64,000 nt of DNA, from positions 124,001-188,000 of the forward strand of contig NZ_FNIE01000006.1 in NCBI RefSeq assembly GCF_900103985.1, in the 5' to 3' direction. The translations under genes and the position numbers were made by a program. Shown here piece by piece: positions 50,902-59,585 of this stretch. The stretch is from Actinacidiphila guanduensis (GTDB lineage Bacteria > Actinomycetota > Actinomycetes > Streptomycetales > Streptomycetaceae). Every line of letters begins with the position of its first letter. The stretch's first letter is position 1. The notes below the pieces were generated by a model. It saw only the letters and a list, made by a program, of their open reading frames with translations. It made no database searches and was not told the DNA's origin.

Positions 50902-52392
50902 CTGACTGTCCACCACCTGAACGAGATCCTGCTGATCGGCGCCTCGGTGCTTCTGGTCGCCGTCGTGGCCGTACGGCTCGCTTCCCGCAGCGGTCTGCCC
51001 ACCCTGCTCGTGTACGTCGGCATCGGTGTGATCATCGGACAGGACGGGGTGTTCGGCTTCACCTTCGACGATGTCCAACTCACCCAGGTGCTCGGCTACG
51101 CGGCGCTGGTGGTGATCCTGGCAGAGGGCGGCCTCGGCACCAAGTGGCCCCAGATCAGGCCGGTGGTGCCAGCGGCCGCGGTCCTGGCGACCGTCGGCCT
51201 GCTGGTGAGCGTCCTCGTGACGGCGGCAGCGGCTCACTTCGCTGTGGGACTCGGATGGCGGCAGGCGCTCATCATCGGTGCCGTGGTGTCCTCGACGGAC
51301 GCTGCGGCAGTCTTCTCGGTGCTGCGCAACATGTCGCTTCCCAGGCGCGTGACCGGCGTCCTGGAGGCCGAGTCCGGCTTCAACGACGCCCCTGTGGTGA
51401 TCCTGGTGGTGGCGTTCTCGACGTCCGGTCCGGTGGAGCACTGGTATCAGCTGATCGGGGAGATCGGGCTGGAGCTGGCGATCGGCGCCGCCATCGGTGT
51501 CGCCGTCGGGTGGATAGGCGCCTACGGGCTCAAGCGGGTCGCCCTGCCGGCCTCCGGTCTGTACCCGATCGCCGTCATGGCGATCGCCGTCTGCGCGTAC
51601 GCGGCCGGCGCCATGGCGCACGGCTCCGGCTTCCTCTCGGTCTACGTGGCCTCGCTCATCCTCGGCAACGCCAAGCTGCCCCACCGCCCCGCCACACGCG
51701 GCTTCGCCGAGGGCCTCGGGTGGATCGCGCAGATCGGCCTGTTCGTCCTGCTCGGCCTCCTGGTGACGCCCCACGAACTGGGCGATGACATCGTCCCCGC
51801 CATCGTCATCGGTCTATTCCTGACGCTGCTGGCCCGTCCAGCCTCGGTGATCGTCAGCCTGGTGCCGTTCCGGGTGCCCTGGCGCGAGCAGGCGCTGATG
51901 TCCTGGGCGGGACTGCGGGGCGCGGTGCCGATCGTCCTGGCGACCATCCCCATGGTGGCCGGCGTCGACGACAGCAGGCGCATCTTCAACATCGTCTTCG
52001 TCCTCGTGATCATCTACACGCTCATCCAGGGGCCGACCCTTCCCTGGGTGGCGCGGTGGCTGCGCCTGGGCAACAGCAATGGCGACGCCGCCGACCTGGG
52101 CATCGAGTCCGCGCCCCTGGAGCGCCTCCAAGGACACCTGCTCTCCGTCGCGATCCCCAAGGGCTCGCGGATGCACGGCGTGGAGGTCGACGAGTTGCGG
52201 CTGCCGCAGGGCGCGGCCGTCATGCTCGTGGTGCGTGACGGTTCGAGCTTCGTTCCCTTGCCGTCCACGATGCTCCGCCGCGGCGACGAACTGCTTGTCG
52301 TGGCGACCGACCCCGTGCGCGACAGCGCGGAGGAACGGCTGCGGGCTGTGGGTCACGGCGGCAAGCTGGCCGGTTGGCTGGGCAGTCAGTGA
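50902..52392 (+). CDS. CPA1-type cation/proton antiporter (NhaP2/CvrA-like) with C-terminal RCK domain, apparent CTG start
   Basis: A polytopic antiporter exchanging K+ or Na+ for protons. The first helix is complete only if translation begins at CTG 50902 (LTVHHLNEILLIGASVLLV), which has AAAGGA 8 nt upstream; the next in-frame start, GTG 50947, would cut this helix in half. Later features are LVVILAEGGLGTKW, STDAAAVFSVLR and LEAESGFNDAPVVIL, the conserved ion-binding S/T-D and E-x-x-x-N-D motifs. After twelve or so helices the last 110 residues (LERLQGHLLSVAIPKGSRMH) form a RCK/TrkA_C-type cytosolic domain. About 496 aa. Family is sure; ion and start are not. Confidence 0.9.
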   Translation: MTVHHLNEILLIGASVLLVAVVAVRLASRSGLPTLLVYVGIGVIIGQDGVFGFTFDDVQLTQVLGYAALVVILAEGGLGTKWPQIRPVVPAAAVLATVGLLVSVLVTAAAAHFAVGLGWRQALIIGAVVSSTDAAAVFSVLRNMSLPRRVTGVLEAESGFNDAPVVILVVAFSTSGPVEHWYQLIGEIGLELAIGAAIGVAVGWIGAYGLKRVALPASGLYPIAVMAIAVCAYAAGAMAHGSGFLSVYVASLILGNAKLPHRPATRGFAEGLGWIAQIGLFVLLGLLVTPHELGDDIVPAIVIGLFLTLLARPASVIVSLVPFRVPWREQALMSWAGLRGAVPIVLATIPMVAGVDDSRRIFNIVFVLVIIYTLIQGPTLPWVARWLRLGNSNGDAADLGIESAPLERLQGHLLSVAIPKGSRMHGVEVDELRLPQGAAVMLVVRDGSSFVPLPSTMLRRGDELLVVATDPVRDSAEERLRAVGHGGKLAGWLGSQ

Positions 52393-52561
52393 CCGGGTCC
52401 GCAACCACAGCGACGCCGATCCGTATGATGTTCAGGTATTTGACGAGTACAACCTCTGCCTGATGCAGGACCGGCGCGGGCTGCCGCGCTGAGCGGACGG
52501 TCCTCGGTGCCGGCCTGGCTTGGCCAGCGTGCGCACTACCAGGCGGCAGAAGGACCAGGCT

Positions 52562-53869
52562 GTGGCATCCAAGGTGCCCACCTCCTCCATGGCAACCTCC
52601 CGGGCAGACAGCTGCGGCAAGAAGCCCGGCTACCGGCAGTTGATGCGTACGCCGGGCGCTTGGGCGTTCGTGCTTCCCGGTTTCGCGGCTCGACAGCCGT
52701 TCGCCATGCTGACCATCGGCATGGTGCTGCTGGTCCGGCACGTGACCGGCTCCTACGGAACCGCGGGCGCGGCCGCGGCCGTCACCGGAGCGGCGATGGC
52801 ACTCTGCGCGCCCAGTGCCGGCAGATTGGCCGACCGCCGTGGCCAGCGCGCAGTCCTGCTCCCCGGTGTCGTCCTCCACGCGGCCTCTGTCGCATGCGTG
52901 GTGGCGCTCTGCCTCGCCCACGCGCCATCGTGGGCGCTGCTGATCGCTGCGGTGCCCACCGGGGCGACGGCGCCGCAGATCGGCCCCATGGTGCGCGCTC
53001 GCTGGGCGGCCGCACTCGGCAGCGAGTCGCCCCTGATCACGACCGCTGCGGCATTCGAGTCGGTCACCGACGAGCTGACCTTCGTCGTCGGGCCCGTCCT
53101 GGCGACGGCGCTGTGCACAGGAGTGCACCCGGCGGCCGGCCTGGTCGCAGAGGCGGCACTCACGGTGATCGGCGGCTTGGTCTTCGCAGCACAGGGCCGC
53201 CGGGCACCCGCCGGACAGGAGTTGTCCCCCGGAGCTGTCAAGACGGGTTCCTCGGCGCTTGCCGTCCCGGGCGTTCGGCCGCTCGTCGTCGCCTTCCTCG
53301 GAGTCGGGGCGGTCTTCGGCGGGATGCAGGTCTCCGTGGCGGCGTACACCCAGGAGGCTGGGCACCCGGGACTCAACGGTGTGGTGTACGGCACATTCGC
53401 GGCCGGCAACATGCTCTCGGGCGTGGTCTACGGGCTTGTGGCGTGGCGGCACGGTCCCCGCGCGCGCCTCTTGGCCGCCTATGCCGGGCTGACCTTGGCG
53501 TGCGTGCCCCTGTGGGCGGTCGACGGTCTTGTACCCATGGCCCTGACCGTCCTGGCAGCCGGGGTGTTCGTGGCGCCGACGATCGTGACGGGGTACGCCC
53601 TGGTGAACACCTTGGTACCGGGCCGGTCGCGTACGGAGGCGTACACATGGATGACGGGCGCGGTGGCATTCGGGCAGGCGGTTGCTGTCACCGTCGCGGG
53701 TCTGCTGACCGATGCGGCGGGCTCCAGCGCCGGCTTCCTGGTGCCTCTGGCCGGTACGGCTGTCGCCCTGGCGGTGCTTGTGGGACTTCGCGGGCGGCTG
53801 GTGCCGCGCGCCGGAGGGGTGGTCGCCGCCGGTGTGATTGGTCACCGTCAGCCGGTCCCGGTGGACTGA
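52562..53869 (+). CDS. MFS transporter
   Basis: A twelve-helix major facilitator of about 435 aa. The cytosolic loop 2-3 signature reads GRLADRRGQRAVLLPG. The product begins with a 25-residue polar tail and the first helix starts near PGAWAFVLPGFAARQPFAML. GTG 52562 is chosen because AAGGA lies 7 nt upstream; a more upstream ATG at 52520 has none. The sequence is like small streptomycete exporters of unknown substrate. It is followed 66 bp later by the fmdB-type gene on the same strand. Confidence 0.85.
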   Translation: MASKVPTSSMATSRADSCGKKPGYRQLMRTPGAWAFVLPGFAARQPFAMLTIGMVLLVRHVTGSYGTAGAAAAVTGAAMALCAPSAGRLADRRGQRAVLLPGVVLHAASVACVVALCLAHAPSWALLIAAVPTGATAPQIGPMVRARWAAALGSESPLITTAAAFESVTDELTFVVGPVLATALCTGVHPAAGLVAEAALTVIGGLVFAAQGRRAPAGQELSPGAVKTGSSALAVPGVRPLVVAFLGVGAVFGGMQVSVAAYTQEAGHPGLNGVVYGTFAAGNMLSGVVYGLVAWRHGPRARLLAAYAGLTLACVPLWAVDGLVPMALTVLAAGVFVAPTIVTGYALVNTLVPGRSRTEAYTWMTGAVAFGQAVAVTVAGLLTDAAGSSAGFLVPLAGTAVALAVLVGLRGRLVPRAGGVVAAGVIGHRQPVPVD

Positions 53870-53900
53870 CGCCGGGAAATACTGCACTATTGAGCATCGT

Positions 53901-53927
53901 TAGCACTCAATCAGTGAGAGTGCCAGG
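53901..53927. promoter_or_regulatory. CIRCE-like inverted repeat (HrcA operator) upstream of the FmdB gene
   Basis: TTAGCACTC, nine bases, then GAGTGCCAG. This matches the CIRCE element TTAGCACTC-N9-GAGTGCTAA except at two positions in the right arm. It ends 8 nt before the GTG start and includes the AGGAGG approach, so bound HrcA would block transcription or translation start. Confidence 0.8.
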
Positions 53928-53935
53928 AGGAGCAA

Positions 53936-54241
53936 GTGCCGACGTACCAGTACCAGTGCACCGAGTGCGGCGAGGGCCTTGAGGCGGTGCAGAAGTTCAG
54001 CGACGACGCGCTGACCGAGTGCCCCAACTGCGGCGGACGCCTGCGCAAGGTCTTCTCGGCGGTGGGCGTGGTCTTCAAGGGGTCCGGCTTCTACCGGACC
54101 GACAGCCGCGGGTCGTCTTCCAGCAGCGCCCCGGCATCCAAGAGCTCCACCTCGGAGAGCAAGTCCTCCGACAGCGGCTCGTCCAGCAGCTCGAGCAGTT
54201 CGTCGTCGGGTTCCTCGTCCAGCAGCACGTCGGCCGCCTGA
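53936..54241 (+). CDS. FmdB family zinc ribbon protein
   Basis: A 101-aa protein. Residues 1-45 form the FmdB regulatory-type zinc ribbon: YQYQCTECGEGLEAVQKFSD then TECPNCGGRLRKVFS, two CxxC pairs. Residues 65-100 are almost pure serine with a few acidic residues, likely disordered. The GTG at 53936 follows AGGAGG at ideal distance. A CIRCE-like repeat directly upstream suggests heat-shock control by HrcA. The molecular function of the family is unknown. Confidence 0.9.
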   Translation: MPTYQYQCTECGEGLEAVQKFSDDALTECPNCGGRLRKVFSAVGVVFKGSGFYRTDSRGSSSSSAPASKSSTSESKSSDSGSSSSSSSSSSGSSSSSTSAA

Positions 54242-54343
54242 CCGTCGGCTGAAGGCTCCGTCCGCGACACCGGCTCCCGCGAACCCCTGCCGCCAGCGGC
54301 GGGGGTTTCGTCGCGCCTGTGCCCACGCAATAGGGTGGCCGCC

Positions 54344-55195
54344 ATGGCGAACAGCAGCGGTGAGGTGCAGGCCGAGATCGGTGTCATCGGAGGATCGGGG
54401 TTCTACTCGTTCCTCGACGACGTGATGGAAGTCACAGTCGATACTCCCTATGGGGCGCCCAGCGACTCACTCTTCCTCGGCGAGGTCGCCGGCCGCCGGG
54501 TGGCATTCCTGCCACGGCACGGGAGGAAGCACCACCTGCCGCCGCACCGCATCAACTACAGGGCCAACCTGTGGGCGCTGGCCTCGCTGGGCGCGCGCCA
54601 GATCCTCGGGCCGTGCGCCGTGGGCGGTCTGCAGACCCGGTACGGACCCGGCACGCTCCTGGTGCCCGACCAGTTGGTGGACCGTACGAAGTCGCGGGCG
54701 CAGACGTACTTCGACGGCGAGCCGCGCCTCGACGGGAGCGTCCCGAACGTGGTGCATGTGACGTTCGCCGACCCGTACTGCCCCGTGGGGCGCCGCGTCG
54801 CTGTGGACACGGCCCGCGCGGGCGGCTGGGACGCTGTGGACGGCGGGACGCTGGTCGTCGTGGAAGGCCCGCGCTTCTCCACGCGCGCCGAGTCGCTGTG
54901 GCACGCGGCCCAGGGGTGGTCGGTCGTCGGTATGACGGGACACCCCGAAGCGGTGCTCGCCCGGGAACTGGGCCTCTGTTACACGTCGTTGACGCTTGTC
55001 ACCGACCTGGACGCGGGTGCGGACACCGGTGAGGGGGTCTCCCACGAAGAGGTCCTCGAAGTCTTCGCCGCCAACGTCGGCAGGATGCGCAACGTGCTGT
55101 TCGACGTCGTCGGCGCGCTTCCCGCCAACAGCGACCGCACATGTCTGTGCGTGAGCCCGCTCGGTGGCCAGGAACCCGGGATCGACCTGCCGTAG
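54344..55195 (+). CDS. S-methyl-5'-thioadenosine phosphorylase (MTAP/PNP class)
   Basis: A 283-aa phosphorylase that splits methylthioadenosine (or the inosine form) with phosphate, recycling methionine. Seen: GVIGGSGFYSF near residue 12, PRHGRKHHLPPHRINYRAN near residue 50 (phosphate and base site), VEGPRFSTRAES and GMTGHPEAVLARELGLCY. ATG 54344 is preferred: TAGGGT lies 7 nt upstream and there is no ribosome site, so the message is probably leaderless. An in-frame GTG 9 nt earlier overlaps the -10. Confidence 0.93.
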   Translation: MANSSGEVQAEIGVIGGSGFYSFLDDVMEVTVDTPYGAPSDSLFLGEVAGRRVAFLPRHGRKHHLPPHRINYRANLWALASLGARQILGPCAVGGLQTRYGPGTLLVPDQLVDRTKSRAQTYFDGEPRLDGSVPNVVHVTFADPYCPVGRRVAVDTARAGGWDAVDGGTLVVVEGPRFSTRAESLWHAAQGWSVVGMTGHPEAVLARELGLCYTSLTLVTDLDAGADTGEGVSHEEVLEVFAANVGRMRNVLFDVVGALPANSDRTCLCVSPLGGQEPGIDLP

Positions 55196-55209
55196 TCGGA
55201 TCGCGGCCT

Positions 55210-55230
55210 CTCGGGGCCCCGAGGGTTTTT
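55210..55230 (+). terminator. Intrinsic terminator after the MTA phosphorylase gene
   Basis: The perfect palindrome CTCGGGGCCCCGAG (55210-55223) is followed by GGTTTTT, 15 nt past the stop codon. A U-tract is rare in this genome, which makes this the clearest intrinsic terminator of the window. Confidence 0.85.
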
Positions 55231-55250
55231 CACCCTTGAGCGCGGTGAAG

Positions 55251-55278
55251 TTATCCACAGATGCAGGAGTTGTCCACA
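55251..55278 (+). promoter_or_regulatory. Two DnaA boxes in tandem
   Basis: TTATCCACA (55251-55259) and TTGTCCACA (55270-55278) lie in the same direction 19 nt apart. Both are exact matches to the DnaA box forms used in Streptomyces. They stand just after the terminator and 90 nt upstream of the SAF-like gene. Confidence 0.7.
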
Positions 55279-55369
55279 GGGGCTCCGACGCGCTTTCCCG
55301 AATTACGCCATCGTGGACGGACCAGCCGATATCCATCGGCGGGTCCTTCCGTGCCAGGTGGTGTTTCCC

Positions 55370-55954
55370 GTGCTCACGACTTCTTCGCCGTTTACTTCTA
55401 CCCCCCTCCCGGCGGGGCCCGCACTCTCCGCGCCCGCTGTTCCGGAGTCCTACGTTCCTCCGCGGGTCGCCGTACCGGAATTCGCGCCGATCAGGGGCTC
55501 CGGCCGCCGCGGTGCGCTGCGGGCCGCCCTGCGTCGGCGACACAAGGCGATGGCCGCAGGGCTGGCCGTGGTGGCCATGGCGCTGGCGCTGTCGGCCGCC
55601 CACGACCGGCCTCCGGGACGAACACCGACGGTCAAGGGCGAACCGGCAGCGGTGGCAAGGGAAAGACCCAGTGATCATCTGGTCCGCGCACCCGTGCGGA
55701 TCGCAGACCCCGCGGCGGTGGCACTGCTGCGCCCCGGCGTGCGGGTGGACGTGTTCGCGAGTGGGCGAGTGCTGGCTGCCGGCGCGGGCGTGATCGCTGT
55801 GCCGCCCGCGCCGGACCGGGCCGGATCGGCCCCGGCAGCAAGCGAATCCGGCGGCCTGGGCGGCGCGCTGATTGTGCTGGCCGTCCCCCGGCGGACCGCG
55901 GCGGCTCTGTCCGGCGCGGCCGCAACCTCCCCCCTGGGGGTGGCGCTGTGCTGA
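55370..55954 (+). CDS. Membrane protein with SAF/CpaB-like domain
   Basis: A protein of about 194 aa. An N-terminal Pro-rich region ends in basic residues and one transmembrane helix (MAAGLAVVAMALALSAA). The outer part has VRAPVRIADPAAVALLRPGV then RVDVFASG and LGGALIVLAVPRRTAAALSG, the pattern of SAF/RcpC domains of CpaB-type proteins. No other pilus gene adjoins. The start is uncertain; GTG 55370 has AGGTGG about 8 nt upstream, but other GTGs lie 9-12 nt before it. It is followed by mscL after 102 nt. Confidence 0.7.
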   Translation: MLTTSSPFTSTPLPAGPALSAPAVPESYVPPRVAVPEFAPIRGSGRRGALRAALRRRHKAMAAGLAVVAMALALSAAHDRPPGRTPTVKGEPAAVARERPSDHLVRAPVRIADPAAVALLRPGVRVDVFASGRVLAAGAGVIAVPPAPDRAGSAPAASESGGLGGALIVLAVPRRTAAALSGAAATSPLGVALC

Positions 55955-56056
55955 ATCACTCTTTCGTGAAACGCGATTGGACAGGCGGTTCCCCGACTGA
56001 CTTCCATGGCGGAATCCCAGATTCCGCCGACGCGGCGCCCAAGGAGGGGAACGACG

Positions 56057-56533
56057 GTGAGCGACAAGAGCAGCCCGAGTCTGCTGGCAGGGTTCAAGGA
56101 ATTCGTGATGCGGGGCAACGTCATCGACCTCGCGGTCGCAGTGGTCATCGGTGCCGCGTTCAGCAGCGTGGTCAACTCTGTGGTGACCGGATTCATCAAT
56201 CCGCTCGTAGGAGCCTTCGGTACGAAGGACCTCGCTGGGTACTCGCTGTGTCTCAAAGGCCCGTGCACGGTGAACGACAAGGGCGACGTCGTCAGCGGGG
56301 TGCGCATCCTCTGGGGCTCAGTGCTCAGTTCCGCCCTGACCTTCCTGATCACGGCAGCGGTGGTGTACTTCCTGATGGTCGCCCCGATGGCCCGCTACCT
56401 GGCCCGCCAGGCGGCCAAGAGGGCGGCGCTCGAGCCGGTCGCGACCGAGGAGGTCCCCGAGGCCGACGAGATCGTCCTGCTGCGGGACATCCGCGACGCC
56501 CTGGTGGCGCCCCGCGGTGGTGCCGCCCACTGA
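56057..56533 (+). CDS. mscL: Large-conductance mechanosensitive channel MscL
   Basis: MscL opens under membrane tension to release solutes during osmotic downshock. The 158-aa product has the signature FKEFVMRGNVIDLAVAVVIG followed by AAFSSVVNSVVTGFINP at the N-terminal helix and TM1, a periplasmic loop, and TM2 (ALTFLITAAVVYFLMVAPM), then a charged C-terminal bundle. GTG 56057 is chosen for AAGGAGGGG upstream. Confidence 0.95.
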   Translation: MSDKSSPSLLAGFKEFVMRGNVIDLAVAVVIGAAFSSVVNSVVTGFINPLVGAFGTKDLAGYSLCLKGPCTVNDKGDVVSGVRILWGSVLSSALTFLITAAVVYFLMVAPMARYLARQAAKRAALEPVATEEVPEADEIVLLRDIRDALVAPRGGAAH

Positions 56534-56597
56534 TCGGCGCGGCGCAACTCGTCATCGCCTACAGCACATCCCGGGGACAAGCCGGGGAGCAGGCGCC

Positions 56598-56912
56598 TTA
56601 CAGGTGGTGCGGGGGCTTCTCGTTGAGGAAGCGGGTGAAGTCGTCGTCTCCCGGGCCGCTGCCCGGCTCGCTCCAGCCCGCATCGGTGTCGTCGGCCGAG
56701 GGCCTGTCGAGTGGGTCGTCGAAGACCAGCCCGGCCGGGACCGCCGGCCGACTCACGCCCGACGCGGTGGGCGAAGCAGAACCCGGGCGCCGCTCGGACG
56801 CAACGGGCTCGGCCCCTTCCGGGCCGCCCGGTCCGGCGGCCGCCACCGCGTCGATGTCGGCGCCCTGGTCCGACCGGGCAGATGCGGTCCCGGGTTCGCT
56901 GCCAGTGGTCAT
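56598..56912 (-). CDS. Small acidic protein with conserved RFLNEKPPHHL tail
   Basis: A 104-aa Ala/Gly/Asp-rich, largely disordered protein ending DDDFTRFLNEKPPHHL. Only that tail looks conserved; I recall the same RFL.EKPPHH ending in many actinobacterial hypothetical proteins. No signal peptide or membrane segment. ATG 56912 is the start. Convergent with mscL and divergent from the cysteine-desulfhydrase-like gene (113 bp between starts). Function unknown. Confidence 0.75.
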   Translation of the reverse strand: MTTGSEPGTASARSDQGADIDAVAAAGPGGPEGAEPVASERRPGSASPTASGVSRPAVPAGLVFDDPLDRPSADDTDAGWSEPGSGPGDDDFTRFLNEKPPHHL

Positions 56913-57025
56913 GCATCAAGGGTACGGCGGGTTCCAGGACACGCAGGCCGACGCCCTGCCCAAGGGGTTGTACGCAGATACCCCAAGTGTCCGTTTGAGT
57001 TCCCCAGGCGGATATACCTGGGGCC

Positions 57026-58198
57026 ATGCACACACCCGAGCCGGCGCCGTCGCCCCGCCCGCTCCACGCCGCACAACCCGCGGCGGAGCAGGACATCGAC
57101 CGAAGCGACCCCGCGTACCGCCTGTGGTTGAGCGAGGCTGTGGCGAAGGTCCATGCCGACGCCAACCGGTCCGCCGATACCCATTTGCTGTCGATCCCAC
57201 TGCCCCGGGAGTGGGGCGTCGACCTGTACCTGAAGGACGAGTCGACGCACCCGACCGGCTCGCTGAAGCACCGGCTGGCCCGCTCGCTGTTCCTGTACGC
57301 CCTGTGCAACGGATGGATCAGGCCGAACCGTCCGGTGATCGAGGCGTCCAGCGGCTCGACGGCGGTGTCGGAGGCGTACTTCGCGCGACTGATCGGTGTC
57401 CCGTTTGTGGCCGTCATGGCACGCGGGACGGTGCGGGCGAAGGTGGAGCTGATCGAGTTCCAGGGCGGGACCTGCCACCTGGTGGACGACCCGAGCGAGG
57501 TGTACCAAGCGGCCGCCCGCCTGGCGGAGGAGACCGGCGGTCACTACATGGATCAGTTCACGTACGCGGAGCGGGCGACGGACTGGAGGGGCAACAACAA
57601 CATCGCGGAGTCGATCTTCCGGCAGATGGCCGCCGAGCGGTACCCGGTCCCGAGGTGGATCGTGGCGACGGCCGGCACCGGCGGAACGTCGGCGACGCTC
57701 GCCCGGTACGTGCGCTACGCGCAGGCGACCACCGGCATCTGTGTGGCCGATCCGGAGAACTCCGCGTTCTTCCCCGGCTGGCGGGACGGCGACCCCACGG
57801 CCACGACGGCGAAGGCTTCCCGCATCGAGGGGATCGGCCGCCAGCGGGTGGAGCCGAGCTTCGTCCCCGGCGCGATCGACCGGATGATGCTGGTTCCGGA
57901 CGCGGCGTCGGTGGCGAGCATCCGCGTGCTGGAAGGCCTGCTGGGCCGCAGGGCTGGAGCCTCGACGGGAACGGGTCTGTGGGCGGCCTTCCGGATCGTG
58001 GCGGAGATGCGCGAGAGGGGTGAGCAGGGCAGCGTGGTGGGCCTGTTGTGCGATCCGGGCGAACGCTACGTCGAAAAGTACTACTCGGACGCCTGGTTGG
58101 CGGGGCAGGGCATCGACATCGGGCCGTATGCGAAGCAACTTGAGGGCTTCCTGCGCACGGGCAGGCTCGGCGAGCCGGTGTCCGGGGCCGCCGACTGA
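57026..58198 (+). CDS. PLP-dependent cysteine synthase-fold enzyme, probable L-cysteine desulfhydrase (Cds1-like)
   Basis: A 390-aa fold-type II PLP enzyme. The cofactor lysine lies in [12 protein letters not shown] (S-x-K region near residue 85), a serine-rich substrate loop is [15 protein letters not shown], and [15 protein letters not shown] and [13 protein letters not shown] supply phosphate binding. It differs from true cysteine synthases (no SxxNPxxS-V-K-D) and fits the Cds1 type that breaks cysteine into H2S, ammonia and pyruvate. TATACC ends 7 nt before ATG 57026 with no ribosome site, so the transcript is probably leaderless. Confidence 0.85.
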   Translation: MHTPEPAPSPRPLHAAQPAAEQDIDRSDPAYRLWLSEAVAKVHADANRSADTHLLSIPLPREWGVDLYLKDESTHPTGSLKHRLARSLFLYALCNGWIRPNRPVIEASSGSTAVSEAYFARLIGVPFVAVMARGTVRAKVELIEFQGGTCHLVDDPSEVYQAAARLAEETGGHYMDQFTYAERATDWRGNNNIAESIFRQMAAERYPVPRWIVATAGTGGTSATLARYVRYAQATTGICVADPENSAFFPGWRDGDPTATTAKASRIEGIGRQRVEPSFVPGAIDRMMLVPDAASVASIRVLEGLLGRRAGASTGTGLWAAFRIVAEMRERGEQGSVVGLLCDPGERYVEKYYSDAWLAGQGIDIGPYAKQLEGFLRTGRLGEPVSGAAD

Positions 58199-58325
58199 GC
58201 CTGCGTCGTGGGCTGGGGGCACCGCCTTCCTCGAGGCGATCCTGGGCAGGCGACTCCCCGGACGCGTGATGCCGCTTCGCGCGTTGACGTGCGCGCGGGC
58301 CAGGAGCTGTCCCAAGGTGTGGAGC

Positions 58326-59555
58326 ATGAGTGATCCCACCCAGCAGAGTTCCGTCGCGACGCCTTCGGTGTCTCCAGCTGCCCGAGCGGGCGCCGCCGTT
58401 CGCCGTATGACAGCCCGAAGCAAGGACGAGGAGCATCGGGCGTCGACACCGCTGGAGGCGTTCTTCGACCTGTGCTTCGTAGTCGCGGTCGCGCAGGCGG
58501 GTCAGCGGCTGGTGCACGAGGTCGTGGAGGGTCACGCGGGCCACGGCATCGTCGGCTATCTGATGATCTTCTTTGCGATCTGGTGGGCGTGGATGAACTT
58601 CTCGTGGTTCGCCTCCGCCTACGACACGGACGACGTGCCCTATCGGGTGACCACACTTGTGCAGATCGTAGGGGTGCTGGTGCTGGCGGCCGGTGTGCCG
58701 AGGGCTGCCGCCGACGGTGACTTCCGCTTGGTGGCCATCGGTTACGCGGTGATGCGCCTGGCGCTCGTGACGCAGTGGGTGCGGGCGGGAGTGGCCGAGA
58801 GCGGGGCGGCACGCGCCACCGCGTTTCGCTATGCGGTGGGCGTGGCCGTGTGCCAGGTCGGGTGGATGGTGCTGCTGCTGCCGCTCGGCGCGCCGCCGGT
58901 ATGGGCGTTCGCGGTGATGGCAGTTGCCGAGGTACTGGTACCGCCGCTGGCGGAGTTGGCGACGTCGACGTCCTGGCACCCGGGCCATATCGCGGAGCGC
59001 TACGGCCTGTTCACGATCATCGTCCTGGGTGAGTCGGTGTCGGCCGCAACGGTCGCCGTGCAGTCGGCAGCCGACGAGCATCGCGCGCTGGGTCTGTTGG
59101 TTCCGATCGCCGCAGGCGGGCTGCTGATCGTCTTCTCGGCGTGGTGGATCTACTTCGCCACGCCGATTGAGGAGCACTTGGTGTCCAGCCGTATGGCTTT
59201 CCTCTGGGGGTACGGCCACTTCGCGGTCTTCACTTCCGCTGCCGCCATCGGCGCCGGCCTGGAGGTGGCCGTGGAGCGGGCGGTCGACACAGCGGACGTC
59301 TCGGCACGCACCGCTGCGGCGGCGGTCGCCCTGCCGGCGGCGGTCTTCTTGTTCATGGTGTGGCTGCTGCACGCCCGCCATCACAAGCGCGGCGCGGCCG
59401 AGCAGGCGGTGCTGCCGATTGCGGCGGTCGCGGTCGCGGCCTGCACGTTCTCCGGCACGCATGCGGTCCTGTGGGCCGGTCTGGTATGTGCGGCAACCGT
59501 TGCGGCAGGGGTATGGCTCGACACGCACAGACGGCTCGCCGACGCCCCCGAGTGA
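58326..59555 (+). CDS. Low temperature requirement protein A (LtrA) family
   Basis: A 409-aa polytopic protein with ten or more helices. It shows the LtrA features RASTPLEAFFDLCFVVAVAQ near residue 40 and HIAERYGLFTIIVLGESVSA near 225. The name comes from a Listeria mutant unable to grow in the cold; biochemical function is unknown. ATG 58326 has AAGGTG upstream. It follows the Cds1-like gene after 127 nt. Confidence 0.9.
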   Translation: MSDPTQQSSVATPSVSPAARAGAAVRRMTARSKDEEHRASTPLEAFFDLCFVVAVAQAGQRLVHEVVEGHAGHGIVGYLMIFFAIWWAWMNFSWFASAYDTDDVPYRVTTLVQIVGVLVLAAGVPRAAADGDFRLVAIGYAVMRLALVTQWVRAGVAESGAARATAFRYAVGVAVCQVGWMVLLLPLGAPPVWAFAVMAVAEVLVPPLAELATSTSWHPGHIAERYGLFTIIVLGESVSAATVAVQSAADEHRALGLLVPIAAGGLLIVFSAWWIYFATPIEEHLVSSRMAFLWGYGHFAVFTSAAAIGAGLEVAVERAVDTADVSARTAAAAVALPAAVFLFMVWLLHARHHKRGAAEQAVLPIAAVAVAACTFSGTHAVLWAGLVCAATVAAGVWLDTHRRLADAPE

Positions 59556-59585
59556 TCACGCGCCACCTTCAGACCGGCGCGACAC

